Source: Deltaproteobacteria bacterium
GTDB lineage: Bacteria; Desulfobacterota; Desulfobulbia; Desulfobulbales; SURF-16
Reading direction: 5' to 3'
DNA length: 53,709 nt
NCBI GenBank assembly: GCA_016219175.1
Contig: JACRCD010000009.1
Location: 1-53,709, forward strand
Each line of letters starts with the position of its first letter. Within the stretch, counting starts at the first letter, position 1. The translations under genes and the position numbers were made by a program. Shown in pieces: positions 15,311 through 24,621 of this stretch. The notes beneath the pieces are model-generated. The model saw nothing but the letters and a program-made list of their open reading frames with translations. It was not told the DNA's origin and searched no databases.

Positions 15311-16593
15311 CCCTTGTCATCAACCGCCGGCAGGATATTCCCCTGGTCCGGTCAAAGACAAAGCTGTTGGCCGGGGCGGCTGGCTGTCCCCGTCTGGCTG
15401 TCACCCAGCTGGCCACCGCCGCCTCGGAGATGTCCCGGCTGCTCTGGCAGAGGTACGGGGGCGGCAAGGCCCATTTTTCCGTGATTCATATGCTGGACAG
15501 GGGAGAGCAAACCGGCATGGAACTGCATTTCGAGGGCAGGAAACCCTACATCAATCTGGGCGACGGTTCCAGGGCGGATACCGTAAGCAACCTGCGAATC
15601 CGCGAGGATTTCGACTCTCTGGAGCAGGTCCGGGGGGCGCGCTGCGTGCTGGACAAGGTCGTTTTGGCCCAGGGCTTGGTGTGGGGCATGCCCCTGCGCA
15701 TTAAATGCCTGAAATGGGGGCTGGGGCTGGGCTGGGATGAACTCCAGCATGTGGCCGGCAGGATACGGCGGGATCTTTTTACCGACACGGAAGAGTCCTA
15801 TGTGGAAAATCTCAAGATCAAGCACGATGAGGTGCGTAAGCTTCTCAAGGAGAAATCGGCCAGAACCAGGGAGCTTGACCGGGTCAATGGTGAACTGCTG
15901 CTGCTGGGCAAAAACCTGGAGGAACTGGCCGGGGAACGGACCATGGTGGAAATGTCATTGCGGATAGCCGACCGCATCCGCAATCCGGCCGCTATTATCG
16001 GCGGCATCGCCAACCTGCTGCAGGCTAGGAACCTTGGTGACGAAAAAGAAAAAAACAGGCTGCGGGCCTTGCGGAAACAGGCGGAAAAGCTGGAAGAAGC
16101 CGTGCGGGATTTTGACGGGCTGGCCAGGCGCAACAGAAGCCTGTTTGACGACGAAGACCTGGTTGATGCTGTGCGGGAAGCCCTGACCCTCTGCGTGACC
16201 TTAAACAGAAAAAAAATAAGGGTTCAGGTTGTGACGCCGGACAAAAGGGTGCGGGTAAAGGCCAACCGCAGGACCTTGACCATTGCCCTGCTCGACGTCT
16301 TTCGCTATGCGGCCCTGGCCTCCGCCGCCGGGGGCGAGGTGGCCATCCAGCTTGCAACGTGCGCCGACGGGCACTGCGTCACGGTAAACTATGCCAGGAC
16401 CCACCTTGCCGATGCAGGTGAAAAGGGGGAATATAATTTTACCCATGATCTGGTCAGCCAGATCATGGCGGAGCATCAGGGCGCGGTGCGGTTCAGGGAC
16501 ACCGGAAGGGGGGGGCCGCAGAGCATAGAAATCCGTCTGCCCCTTTTCTGGAAGGAGCCCTGTTGCCGGCCTGAAACCATTCCCGCGGGCTGA
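15274..16593 (+). CDS. RsbT-like domain plus histidine-kinase-like protein lacking H-box His
   Basis: 439 residues. The first about 140 residues resemble an anti-sigma-type ATPase (VTQLATAASEMSRLLWQ, like the RsbT TAASELARN motif). A long coiled coil follows (about 175-225). The C-terminal half looks like a sensor kinase whose phospho-acceptor region reads MSLRIADRIRNPAAIIGGIA: the usual H-E-x-x-N-P has no histidine. The catalytic half is weak but keeps the fold (KANRRTLTIALLDVFRYA as a degenerate N-box, FTHDLVSQIMAEHQG). It is probably an output or adaptor partner of the stressosome rather than a true histidine kinase. Confidence 0.65.
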   Translation: MAGEIYESLHIITLVINRRQDIPLVRSKTKLLAGAAGCPRLAVTQLATAASEMSRLLWQRYGGGKAHFSVIHMLDRGEQTGMELHFEGRKPYINLGDGSRADTVSNLRIREDFDSLEQVRGARCVLDKVVLAQGLVWGMPLRIKCLKWGLGLGWDELQHVAGRIRRDLFTDTEESYVENLKIKHDEVRKLLKEKSARTRELDRVNGELLLLGKNLEELAGERTMVEMSLRIADRIRNPAAIIGGIANLLQARNLGDEKEKNRLRALRKQAEKLEEAVRDFDGLARRNRSLFDDEDLVDAVREALTLCVTLNRKKIRVQVVTPDKRVRVKANRRTLTIALLDVFRYAALASAAGGEVAIQLATCADGHCVTVNYARTHLADAGEKGEYNFTHDLVSQIMAEHQGAVRFRDTGRGGPQSIEIRLPLFWKEPCCRPETIPAG

Positions 16594-16909
16594 TATGTCT
16601 TCCCGGTATTTTACGCCGCTTCATTATAAGCCAATTCCTCTTGACAACCAGACTCTTTCGTTGTATTCGCTAACTCATTTTCCTTTAGTGAAAACGTAAA
16701 TTGCCAATTTGCGCATTTTTTTGCGGATTTGCGGGGCTCTTCAAAAATTATCTTTTTGCCGGGAATTTTTTTTGCCGCGTGCCGTCTCGACTCCCAAACG
16801 GTTTTTTTTACGAACTTTTTGATGACTCCGAGCGTCTGAGCATAAGAGGCTTAACCCTCGATTTTTGATACCCTGTAGTTTTTTTCACCAATAAACCAAG
16901 GAGTAACTG
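16594..16909. other. 316-bp promoter region of the glutamate synthase operon
   Basis: No gene seen. A TTGACA box lies at 16641-16646 with only a weak -10 (TATTCG) about 17 nt on. Several T-rich tracts and the short repeat ATTTGCGCATTTTTTTGCGGATTTGCGG lie near 16700. The start codon at 16910 follows CAAGGAG. No riboswitch or recognised operator was identified. Confidence 0.4.
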
Positions 16910-18052
16910 ATGTGCCGGTTAGCGTTAAAAACCGCCAGTGAGCCGTTTTCTCCCTATACTGTGCTGACGGCCATGGAGGCCATGCAGGAGGGATATGACG
17001 GCAGCGGCTTGGGGCTCCTGCTGCGGGGCCTGCAGTTTACTGATTACACGTACAAATCAGCGGACCCGGTCCTTTCGGGCATCGCCCATTCGGAAGGGGC
17101 GCTGCATCGTTTGAATGACTTCATGCAGGATCATGGCTTCGCCTTGAAGCATGACCACGAATTCGATGCCGATCTGAGTAAAATAGAGGCCAAGGATAGA
17201 TATAAATATGTTCTGCGGGTCTACAGAAAGCCCGTGGCCTGGGAAGCCATGTCCGTTGAACAGGTCGAATATGAAATGATGATGACCCGCTTGGCCCTGC
17301 GCCGGGACGGAGAGGAGAACGGCGGCGATCTGACCGTTTTTTCCTTCTGGCCCGATGTGGCCATGATCAAGGAGGTGGGCTGGCCCCTTGGCCTCGGCCA
17401 GGCCCTTGGCCTTGACACCCACCGCATCAAATCCCGGGTCTGCATGGCCCAGGGACGCCAGAACACCAACTGGGGCATCAACCTCTATGCCTGCCATCCC
17501 TTCTTCATCCAGGGCATTGCCACCATGACCAACGGCGAGAACACCGCCTTTATCCCCATCAAGGACTGGCTCACCGGCAAGGGCTATCCCGGCTATGTCG
17601 GCTATCAGTCGGACAGCGAGGTGTTCGCCCACATTCTGCACTATGTGGTGAAACAGCTGAAATTGCCCCTTGAGGCGTATAAGCACATTATCACCCCCTT
17701 GAAAACAGCCGAGCTGCTTAAGCATCCCCAGGGCGATTTTCTCCGCGGCCTGCGTGATGCCTGCCGCCGTCTGATCATTGACGGACCCAATGCGGTTATC
17801 GGCTCCCTGGCTGATGAAACCTGCCTGCTGGTCATGGACGCCAAGAAAATGCGTCCGGCCACCATCGGCGGCAAGCCGGGTGAATGGGCCATCGCCTCCG
17901 AGATGTGCGGGGTGGATGCCATGATCCCGGACCGGGATCAATCCCTGGATTTTCAACCAATGCGTCCTCATACAGTAATAGTCCCTCCAGACAGACAGGA
18001 GTTTAAGATATGGTCTCAATTCGATCAATTCCATCTACCCCAAGCAGCTTAA
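16910..18052 (+). CDS. Glutamate synthase, glutamine amidotransferase subunit
   Basis: 380 residues, class II (Ntn) glutamine amidotransferase domain of glutamate synthase as a separate protein. After Met removal the sequence starts with Cys2 (MCRLALKT), the catalytic nucleophile. Family motifs include DGSGLGLLLRGLQF, VCMAQGRQNTNWGINLYACHPF and TMTNGENTAFIP. It releases ammonia from glutamine for transfer to 2-oxoglutarate on the next subunit. The 3' end overlaps that gene by 43 bp, so translation is coupled. The split arrangement matches archaeal-type and anaerobe GltS rather than the fused E. coli large subunit. Confidence 0.9.
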   Translation: MCRLALKTASEPFSPYTVLTAMEAMQEGYDGSGLGLLLRGLQFTDYTYKSADPVLSGIAHSEGALHRLNDFMQDHGFALKHDHEFDADLSKIEAKDRYKYVLRVYRKPVAWEAMSVEQVEYEMMMTRLALRRDGEENGGDLTVFSFWPDVAMIKEVGWPLGLGQALGLDTHRIKSRVCMAQGRQNTNWGINLYACHPFFIQGIATMTNGENTAFIPIKDWLTGKGYPGYVGYQSDSEVFAHILHYVVKQLKLPLEAYKHIITPLKTAELLKHPQGDFLRGLRDACRRLIIDGPNAVIGSLADETCLLVMDAKKMRPATIGGKPGEWAIASEMCGVDAMIPDRDQSLDFQPMRPHTVIVPPDRQEFKIWSQFDQFHLPQAA

Positions 18053-19650
18053 CCCCAGGGGATCTGCCCTGGATCATCGAGCACAGGGAAGACCGCTGCA
18101 CCCTCTGCGGGCGCTGCACCGCGGTCTGCCCCGTTTATGCCATCAAGCTGACCTATATGCGGCAGCGTATGCCGCGACTGGTGCTGACCTCAAACGAGCG
18201 CGGCAGTTCATTCCGCACCTTTGTCGGCATCCGGCAGAAGACCGAGATCGCCAACAAGTGCATCGGCTGCGGCACCTGCGCCATGGTCTGCCCCAATTCG
18301 GCCATCAAGCCGGTGCCGAACCCCATGGCCGACCGCTTCCGTTTTCAGAGCACGGTGGGCGGCGAGCCGGTGAAACGCGGCGGCCGCAGAAACGACCCGG
18401 CCCCCGGTCTGCTCGACAAGATCATCTTCAACCGTATCTCCATGCTCACCGACCCTGCCCTTGATGCGGGCCGGCACGAGTTTGATTTCAATACCCTGCT
18501 CGGCCGGGTTGTCTCCCCCGAGGAGTACATCCGCCGTAAAACGGCCGGGGAATGGATCCCGCCGGTGCGGGAGATCTTCCCCTTTATCATCGGCTCCATG
18601 TCCTTCGGCGCCCTGTCGCCCAATATGTGGCTCGGCCTGCTGCAGGGCGTGGCCTACTGCAACGAGGTGCTCGGCATCCCGGTGGTCATGGCCACCGGCG
18701 AGGGCGGCTGTCCGCCCTGGGTGCTGAGGAGTCCGTTTCTGAAATACATCATCCTGCAGATCGCCTCCGGTTATTTCGGCTGGGATGAGATCATCCGCGC
18801 CATTCCGGATATGCAGTGCGATCCGGCGGCCATTGAGATCAAATACGGCCAGGGCGCGAAACCCGGCGACGGCGGACTGCTCATGTGGTTCAAGGTGAGC
18901 AAGATCATCGCCCGTCTGCGCGGCGTGCCGGAAGGCGTTGATCTGCCTTCTCCGCCGGTGCATCAGACCCTCTACTCCATTGAGGAATCGGTCATGAAGA
19001 TGATCCAGACCATGTCCATGGCCTGGAATTTCCGGGTGCCGGTTTATCCCAAGATTTCCGGTTCCAACTCCGCCAAGTCGGTACTTAACAACCTGGTGCG
19101 CAACCCCTATGCCTCGGGACTTCTGATCGACGGCATCGACGGCGGCACCGGCGCGGCTTACAACGTCAGCATGGATCACATGGGCCATCCCATTGCCACC
19201 AACGTCAGGGATTGCTATCTGGATCTCTGCGCCCAGGGCAAGCAGAACGAGATTCCCATCTTCGCCGCCGGCGGCGTGGGCAAAACCGGCAATGTCACCC
19301 AGAACGGCATGTCACTGATCATGCTGGGCGCCAGCGGCGTGCACATGGGCAAATACATCATGCAGGCGGCGGCCGGTTGTCTGGGCAGCGAGCAGAACCG
19401 CTGCAACGTCTGCAATGTCGGCATCTGCCCCAAGGGCATCACCAGCCAGAACCCCAAACTGTACCGCCGTCTTGATCCCGATCAGGTGGCCCAGCGGGTG
19501 GTTGACACCTTCATGGCGATCCGCACCGAGATCAAGAAGATCATGGCCCCGCTGGGACGCTCGCAGAGTCTGCCCATCGGCATGTCCGACGCCATCGGCA
19601 TTGCTGATGAGTCCGCGGCTGAACGGCTGAAAATAAAATACGTTTGTTGA
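18010..19650 (+). CDS. Glutamate synthase, FMN/central subunit with ferredoxin domain
   Basis: 546 residues. An N-terminal ferredoxin insert has two clusters, CTLCGRCTAVCP and CIGCGTCAMVCP. The FMN-dependent (beta/alpha)8 synthase core follows, with SMSFGALSPNMWLGLLQG, ATGEGGCPPW, IEIKYGQGAKPGDGG, PKISGSNSAKSVLNNLV and IDGIDGGTGAAYN. The 3Fe-4S-type region NRCNVCNVGICPKGI lies near the C-terminus. It catalyses reductive transfer of ammonia to 2-oxoglutarate. The ATG at 18010 has AGGAG 8 nt upstream, inside the previous gene. Confidence 0.9.
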   Translation: MVSIRSIPSTPSSLTPGDLPWIIEHREDRCTLCGRCTAVCPVYAIKLTYMRQRMPRLVLTSNERGSSFRTFVGIRQKTEIANKCIGCGTCAMVCPNSAIKPVPNPMADRFRFQSTVGGEPVKRGGRRNDPAPGLLDKIIFNRISMLTDPALDAGRHEFDFNTLLGRVVSPEEYIRRKTAGEWIPPVREIFPFIIGSMSFGALSPNMWLGLLQGVAYCNEVLGIPVVMATGEGGCPPWVLRSPFLKYIILQIASGYFGWDEIIRAIPDMQCDPAAIEIKYGQGAKPGDGGLLMWFKVSKIIARLRGVPEGVDLPSPPVHQTLYSIEESVMKMIQTMSMAWNFRVPVYPKISGSNSAKSVLNNLVRNPYASGLLIDGIDGGTGAAYNVSMDHMGHPIATNVRDCYLDLCAQGKQNEIPIFAAGGVGKTGNVTQNGMSLIMLGASGVHMGKYIMQAAAGCLGSEQNRCNVCNVGICPKGITSQNPKLYRRLDPDQVAQRVVDTFMAIRTEIKKIMAPLGRSQSLPIGMSDAIGIADESAAERLKIKYVC

Positions 19651-19767
19651 TGCCGAAAGGCGGAAGGCAAAAGGCAGTAGGCACAAGAAAGAAGGGTGCC
19701 GAAGGCCGGAACTATATAAGAATGCGGGATGAGGGTGACCTTTCCCGTTCCTCGCGGAGGAAGAGAA

Positions 19768-22110
19768 GTGACTGAAGCAATTACCATTAAAGGACTGGAT
19801 GAGCAGGGCAACCGTATCAGTTCCAAGGATTTTGAAGATCTGGTACAGGCCGCCTTCAAGAAATCACCGCAGCTCATCCTTGAAACATATGGCCAGCATA
19901 ATGTTGGCGGACGCCTGAATCCCAAGGGCGGCAAACTGGACATCCGGATCAAGGGTCCCGCCGGGCAGCGGCTCGGCTGCATGGGCATGCCCGGCGCCAC
20001 CATCACCTGTTATGGTTCCGCCTCGGACGATGTGGGCTATCTCAATATCGGCGCGGACATCATTGTCCGCGGCGACGCCACCAACGGAGTGTGCAACGCC
20101 ATGGCCGAGGGCAGGGTGATGATCGGCGGCTCCATCGGCGCCCGCGGTCTGACCATGACCAAATGGAACCCGGAATATAAGCGGCCCCAGCTGTGGGTGC
20201 TCGGTTCGGTTGGCGACACCTTTGCCGAATTCAACTGCGGCGGTATCGCCGTCGTCTGCGGCATCAATCCCAAATGCCCGGAGAACGTGCTGGGCTACCG
20301 GCCCGGCGTCGGCATGGTGGGCGGCGCCATCTATTACCGGGGCCAGACCGATCAGTCGTATGCCCGCGGCAACGTCATGGCGGTATTGCCCAACGATACG
20401 CAGTGGCAGTGGCTTATTGACCGTCTGCCCGGCTATCTTGAGTCCATCGATCGGATGGATCTGCTGGATACCCTCTCCGTGCGCGAGGATTGGAAGATGC
20501 TGGACGCCATTCCTCCCCAGGACAGGGCGTTGATGTCTTCCGGCCCCATGCCCATGCATGAGTTCCGCAGGAATATCTGGGACAAGGGCTTCGGCGGCGG
20601 CGATCCCATCAGGGATCTTGCCCCCGGCCTGGATCGTTCCCCCATCGGCCTGATCGAGACCGGGGATCTCAGACGGCGCAAACCCTTCTGGGCCAACCAG
20701 GAGTCCGCCGCGCCCTGCGCCTATTACTGTCCGGTCCATATCCCGACCATCGACCGTCTGCGTCTGATGCGCGAGGGCAAAGAGAACGAGGCCTACAAGC
20801 TCGTTCTTGAGTACACCCCGTTCCCCGCCTCGGTCTGCGGCTCCATCTGCCCGAATCTCTGCATGCAGGGCTGCTCCCGCCAGATGGTTGACCAGAGTAT
20901 TGATGTGGCCTTGCTGGGCCGGGCGGTCAAGGATTTCCCCGCCCCGCCGGTGGCTGCCGAATCTCTTGGCAAGAAGGTTGCCATCATCGGCGGCGGTCCC
21001 GGCGGCATGAATGCCGCCTGGCAGCTGGCCCTGCGCGGCGTCGAGGCCCATATTTTCGAGCGTGACGACAAGCTGGGCGGCAAACTGGCCCAGGTTATCC
21101 CCTGGGAGAGGCTGCCCCGGGCCATATGGGACGCGGAGGTCAAGCGTTTCATGGATACCCCCAACATCCATGTCCACTTCGGCGTCAGCATGACCAAGGA
21201 CAAGTTTGACGAGCTGAAGAAGGAATATGATTATGTGATTGTGGCTGTCGGCACCCACGAACCCCGCCGTATTCCCTTTCCTGGCCATGAGCGGGTGCTG
21301 GCCGCCCTTGATTTTCTTAAGGCGGCCAAGAGCGATGACCCGCCCAAAATGGGCAAGCAGGTCGTCATCATCGGCGCCGGCAACGTGGGCTGTGACGTGG
21401 CCTGTGAGTGCTACCGTCTGGGGGCCCAGGAGGTTACCCTGGTTGATATCCAGAAACCCCTGGCCTTCGGCAAGGAGAAAAAGGCGGCGGAAGCCTTGGG
21501 CGCCAAGTTCAAATGGCCGGTCGCCACCAAGGAAATTACGGAACTGGGGTTGATTGATGCGGCGGATGAACTCATTCCCGCCCAGACCGTGATCATTTCC
21601 ATCGGCGATGTTCCCGCCCTGAAGTTCCTGTCCGATAGCGTGGAAGTACTCACCGTGGGCGGGGCCGGCTGGATCAAGACCAATGAGGCGTGCCGCACTT
21701 CCGACCCGAAGGTCTATGCCGTGGGTGACGTGGAGCGTCCGGGCCTGGCCACCAATGCCCTGGGTCACGGCAAGAACGCGGCCCATGCCATTATCGCCGA
21801 GATCAAGGGCGAGGAATGGAAACCGTTCACCAAGCAGGTGATCAATATCCAGAACCTCAATCCTGCCCATTATGAGCCGGAAACATGCCCGAGCATCCAT
21901 TCCGACATCCATGAGGCGGATCGCTGCATGAGCTGCGGCACCTGCCGTGACTGCCACATGTGCGAGACGATATGCCCGACCGGCGCCATCTCCCGGGCAA
22001 TCCTCGGAGAAAAGGATTACAAGTATGTCTCCGACGATGAGAAGTGTATCGCCTGCGGCTTCTGCGCCAATACCTGCCCTTGCGGGGTGTGGTTGATGCG
22101 GCCTTTCTAG
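19768..22110 (+). CDS. Glutamate synthase GXGXG domain fused to GltD-type NAD(P) oxidoreductase
   Basis: 780 residues from GTG 19768, preferred to ATG 19729 because CGGAGGAAG lies at the right distance. Residues about 1-240 form the right-handed GXGXG helix domain of glutamate synthase. A GltD-like module follows: Cys-rich linker (SAAPCAYYCPVHIPTIDRL; ASVCGSICPNLCMQGC), FAD site KVAIIGGGPGGMNAAWQL, NAD(P) site VVIIGAGNVGCDVACECY. Two extra ferredoxin clusters close the C-terminus (CMSCGTCRDCHMCETICP and CIACGFCANTCPCG). The fusion places the alpha-helix domain and the electron-input subunit on one chain. Confidence 0.88.
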   Translation: MTEAITIKGLDEQGNRISSKDFEDLVQAAFKKSPQLILETYGQHNVGGRLNPKGGKLDIRIKGPAGQRLGCMGMPGATITCYGSASDDVGYLNIGADIIVRGDATNGVCNAMAEGRVMIGGSIGARGLTMTKWNPEYKRPQLWVLGSVGDTFAEFNCGGIAVVCGINPKCPENVLGYRPGVGMVGGAIYYRGQTDQSYARGNVMAVLPNDTQWQWLIDRLPGYLESIDRMDLLDTLSVREDWKMLDAIPPQDRALMSSGPMPMHEFRRNIWDKGFGGGDPIRDLAPGLDRSPIGLIETGDLRRRKPFWANQESAAPCAYYCPVHIPTIDRLRLMREGKENEAYKLVLEYTPFPASVCGSICPNLCMQGCSRQMVDQSIDVALLGRAVKDFPAPPVAAESLGKKVAIIGGGPGGMNAAWQLALRGVEAHIFERDDKLGGKLAQVIPWERLPRAIWDAEVKRFMDTPNIHVHFGVSMTKDKFDELKKEYDYVIVAVGTHEPRRIPFPGHERVLAALDFLKAAKSDDPPKMGKQVVIIGAGNVGCDVACECYRLGAQEVTLVDIQKPLAFGKEKKAAEALGAKFKWPVATKEITELGLIDAADELIPAQTVIISIGDVPALKFLSDSVEVLTVGGAGWIKTNEACRTSDPKVYAVGDVERPGLATNALGHGKNAAHAIIAEIKGEEWKPFTKQVINIQNLNPAHYEPETCPSIHSDIHEADRCMSCGTCRDCHMCETICPTGAISRAILGEKDYKYVSDDEKCIACGFCANTCPCGVWLMRPF

Positions 22111-22136
22111 CCGGTATGGTCTTGCTGTTTTGCAAT

Positions 22137-22172
22137 AAAAAACCGGGCCTCCTTGTGGAGCCCGGTTTTTTT
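22137..22172 (+). terminator. Rho-independent terminator of the glutamate synthase operon
   Basis: AACCGGGCctcc-ttg-tggaGCCCGGTT hairpin with A-tract before and a T7 tract after, 27 bp beyond the stop codon. It is nearly symmetrical (AAAAAA upstream), so it could also terminate minus-strand transcription. Confidence 0.9.
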
Positions 22173-22223
22173 GTCTGCATGCCGCTCGTGCGCTGTAATG
22201 GTAATTTTTTCGTAGACCTTGAC

Positions 22224-22676
22224 TCAAGGTCTGACAGCCCGGACGTATCCCTTGTAATTCGGCGTGTAGAAACGGGTCAGCTCGCAAGAGGCCTTGTCCT
22301 GCCATGAGCCGGCCATGATCGTGTCCTCGGCGACTTCGCACCAGTAATCACCCTTCAGATGGATGCCCTGATCCCCTTCCTTGGCCTTGCCGAAATCAAT
22401 TACGTGATGCAGGGCAAGCACCTCGTCCGGGGTGGGCAGTCTCCAATCCCTGTATCCGCCGAGATCAAGGTTTTTCACATATTGCAGGGCCTCCTCCCCG
22501 CTTTCCAGCAAGGGGCTTTTCTCTTTCTGCCACATCAGACTTGAGCCAGGTATTTGAAAAATACCGTTTCCCAGGTCGATAAATGTCGAAGAACCCTGTT
22601 TCCCCGAGGTTGCCGCGCAGCCCTGCAGCATGGACAACAACAGAACAACCGCGATGCATGAGAGTCTGAAATGCAT
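22224..22676 (-). CDS. DUF1566-family lipoprotein
   Basis: 150 residues. Signal peptide with lipobox (LLSMLQGC, Cys20), so probably an outer-membrane or periplasmic lipoprotein. The mature part has the Lcl/DUF1566 pattern: LMWQKEKSP, ALQYVKNLDLGGYRDWRLPTPDEVLAL, ending KGYVRAVRP. This domain is common in secreted bacterial proteins of unknown function. A perfect 9-bp inverted repeat (22214-22232) overlaps the stop codon but lacks a T-tract. Confidence 0.75.
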   Translation of the reverse strand: MHFRLSCIAVVLLLSMLQGCAATSGKQGSSTFIDLGNGIFQIPGSSLMWQKEKSPLLESGEEALQYVKNLDLGGYRDWRLPTPDEVLALHHVIDFGKAKEGDQGIHLKGDYWCEVAEDTIMAGSWQDKASCELTRFYTPNYKGYVRAVRP

Positions 22677-22734
22677 GATATGCCTCCTTCTGAAAAGTAG
22701 TAATCAAACGGTATTGAGATACGGATTGCCATGA

Positions 22735-23313
22735 TTATTTTATGCCGGTTTCGTCGTTTTTCATTTCCCCTAACTGCTCGGGATGCAGGAAAATGACGGC
22801 AACGGGCCATCTCTTCCCGCCGAGACTTTCGCCTGCCGCGGCAACGGAATAGTCGTAGAGGCTTTTTTGCAGGGGGGTGAGGTCAAGGGAGGGGTAGGCG
22901 CTGCCCAGGGAAAAATTGGACAGCCCGCAGACATGGGCCGCGCCGTTGATAACCGTCGGCACCCCGTAGGTGCGGCAATTCACCGGCCGGGCCACGTAAC
23001 AGCCGCACCTGCCCCGATCATTTAATAACGGACAGCGGATGCGGGCCAGGGAAGGATCGGTTTGCCGGCTTACGACCTCCTGCCATTGCTGCTCCGCCGG
23101 GCGGCATCTCTGTGTAATCTCCCGGCTGACATCAGGGGGCAGGGCGGCAAAGGTCCGCAGCAGGAAGGAGGCCTCAATATGGGAAAGGTCAAAGACGGCG
23201 TTGCAGCAGTCCGTGCAGCCGCTGGTGCACCGCACTTCGGCCGGAAACTTGGCAAAAAGCATGGCCATGGTCTGGTCGACAAACTGGTAGAGATGCAATA
23301 ATTTAGCAAACAT
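22735..23313 (-). CDS. YkgJ-family cysteine cluster protein
   Basis: 192 residues with the YkgJ/CxxxCxxCC signature: CTSGCTDCCNAVFDLS near residue 29, then RCPLLNDRGRCGCYVARPVNCRTYGVP, which completes the set of cysteines thought to bind a metal or Fe-S cluster. Followed by the DUF1566 lipoprotein gene on the same strand; a functional link is not evident. Confidence 0.8.
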   Translation of the reverse strand: MFAKLLHLYQFVDQTMAMLFAKFPAEVRCTSGCTDCCNAVFDLSHIEASFLLRTFAALPPDVSREITQRCRPAEQQWQEVVSRQTDPSLARIRCPLLNDRGRCGCYVARPVNCRTYGVPTVINGAAHVCGLSNFSLGSAYPSLDLTPLQKSLYDYSVAAAGESLGGKRWPVAVIFLHPEQLGEMKNDETGIK

Positions 23314-23546
23314 GAGGTTGGGATTCCGTGTTTGAAGTTGAAAATTCGAATGGGCGGATCATCATCTTTAATACTTTGTTCTTACCTTAAATAGCGGAAC
23401 CGCGCAAGAAGGGGAGATTGCGCGGAGGGGAGTTGATTTATTGTCTGATCGGTTTAAAGTATGTTTTGTGCGGAGCACACCCCTGCGAATCAAAACAAAA
23501 ATCGATCAGCCTGAAGCGGATACGGGCTGAAAGGAGAACTGATATC

Positions 23547-23981
23547 ATGACCACTAATAAACATATCGTCTGCCCGGTTTGCGCCAGCGTCAACCGGGTT
23601 CCTCTCGCCAAACTAGGGGATACCGCCCTGTGCGGCAAATGTAAAAACCATCTGTTCAGCGGCCATCCCGTGGAACTTACCGAGGCGGCTTTTCAGAAAC
23701 ATATCGAGCGCAACGATATCCCCGTGGTAGTCGATTTCTGGGCGCCCTGGTGCGGCCCCTGCAAGATGATGGGTCCGGTTTATGCCCAGGCGGTGGCCCG
23801 CATCGAACCCCGGGCCAGGCTGGTTAAAGTCAACACGGAACAGGAGCAGGCGCTGGCCGCGCGCTTTGCCATCCGCTCGATCCCCACCCTGGCGGTTTTC
23901 AAGAACGGGGTGGAGGTGGCGCGTCAGCCCGGCGCCATGGATCTGACCAATCTGCTGCAATGGGTGCGGGCTCATATCTGA
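23547..23981 (+). CDS. trxC: Thioredoxin 2-type thioredoxin
   Basis: 144 residues from ATG 23547 (AAGGAG 11 nt upstream; longer readings of the frame lack support). The N-terminal zinc-binding pairs CPVC (9/12) and CGKC (29/32) identify a thioredoxin 2. The active site WCGPC (69/72) lies in FWAPWCGPCKMMGP, and the cis-Pro motif is RSIPTLAVFKNG. A cytoplasmic disulfide reductase and, in this setting, a possible electron donor to peroxide- or selenium-handling enzymes. Confidence 0.92.
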   Translation: MTTNKHIVCPVCASVNRVPLAKLGDTALCGKCKNHLFSGHPVELTEAAFQKHIERNDIPVVVDFWAPWCGPCKMMGPVYAQAVARIEPRARLVKVNTEQEQALAARFAIRSIPTLAVFKNGVEVARQPGAMDLTNLLQWVRAHI

Positions 23982-24063
23982 AAGCGCCGCGCCGCTACGT
24001 TTCTTTTACTTGAGCAATTGAGATCGGGGCTGGCGAGAATCTGATCGGTCCAGAGGTCTACTT

Positions 24064-24621
24064 TTAAACCTTTACCAAATTCTTGATTCCAGACAGAAGC
24101 ACCCTGAAACTCTTGGAGCAATTGGCCTCCAAACTCAAATAGGGTGCGATAGCGCGGGAACCGACGACTTTATCATACGTATTTCTGGTCAGCCTGAAGA
24201 GTTCCTCCGCCGGATTGCCCAGCGTATCCGGATTACGGAACTTCTTCCCTTGCTGTTGTTCCTTGAGCCCTTTGAAGCCAAGCCCCTGTTCCACGGCCGC
24301 CAGATCTCCCAGGTAAAAACTCTCCAGCTCCCGACAGGCAACGCGGACCAGCACCCCCTCCCGCCCTGCCTCGCGGCAGAGATCGGCCAGCTTGGTTTTT
24401 ATCGCTTTGCAATCCCCCGAGTCCTGATCACGCATGACAACAAAAACAGAATCCGGCATCCTCCAGCCGCGCAGCTTCCTTTTTAGGTTTTTTTCCAGAT
24501 CCTGTTTTCCCTGAAACACGAAATAGCGAATCTGGATATTCTCAGGGAGAAAACGCGGCAGAACCCCTACGAGCATCTCTTTCGCCGATGGTTCTTCGAG
24601 AAAAAAGACAATGGTTTTCAT
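24064..24621 (-). CDS. DUF4276-type (TOPRIM-like) protein, partner of AAA ATPase
   Basis: 185 residues. FFLEEPSAKEML (acidic residue near 9) and VVMRDQDSGDC (DxD) fit the TOPRIM-related catalytic layout of DUF4276; VACRELESFYLGDL is another family-typical stretch. It overlaps the upstream ATPase gene by 4 bp, so the two are translationally coupled. ATPase plus TOPRIM-like pairs (OLD, PARIS, RloA/RloB-like) are often nuclease-type anti-phage systems. A nuclease role here is inference. Confidence 0.7.
   Translation of the reverse strand: MKTIVFFLEEPSAKEMLVGVLPRFLPENIQIRYFVFQGKQDLEKNLKRKLRGWRMPDSVFVVMRDQDSGDCKAIKTKLADLCREAGREGVLVRVACRELESFYLGDLAAVEQGLGFKGLKEQQQGKKFRNPDTLGNPAEELFRLTRNTYDKVVGSRAIAPYLSLEANCSKSFRVLLSGIKNLVKV

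Noticed and set aside
17057-19188. Long minus-strand frames (325 and 326 residues) opposite the first two glutamate synthase genes
   Set aside because: Same explanation: antisense shadows of well-supported plus-strand genes, with no recognisable domains.
22193-22226. Readthrough of the TGA ending the DUF1566 lipoprotein as Sec
   Set aside because: The protein already ends at the normal family C-terminus (GYVRAVRP). The readthrough residues are not protein-like, so TGA is a true stop.
22214-22232. Perfect 9-bp inverted repeat AGACCTTGA/TCAAGGTCT as terminator of the DUF1566 gene
   Set aside because: It overlaps the stop codon and has no T-tract in the direction of transcription (A-rich instead).
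19864-22341. 825-residue open frame on the minus strand opposite the glutamate synthase gene
   Set aside because: It lies antisense to a clear glutamate synthase/GltD gene, has no family motif and no ribosome-binding site. It is a shadow frame caused by high GC at third codon positions.
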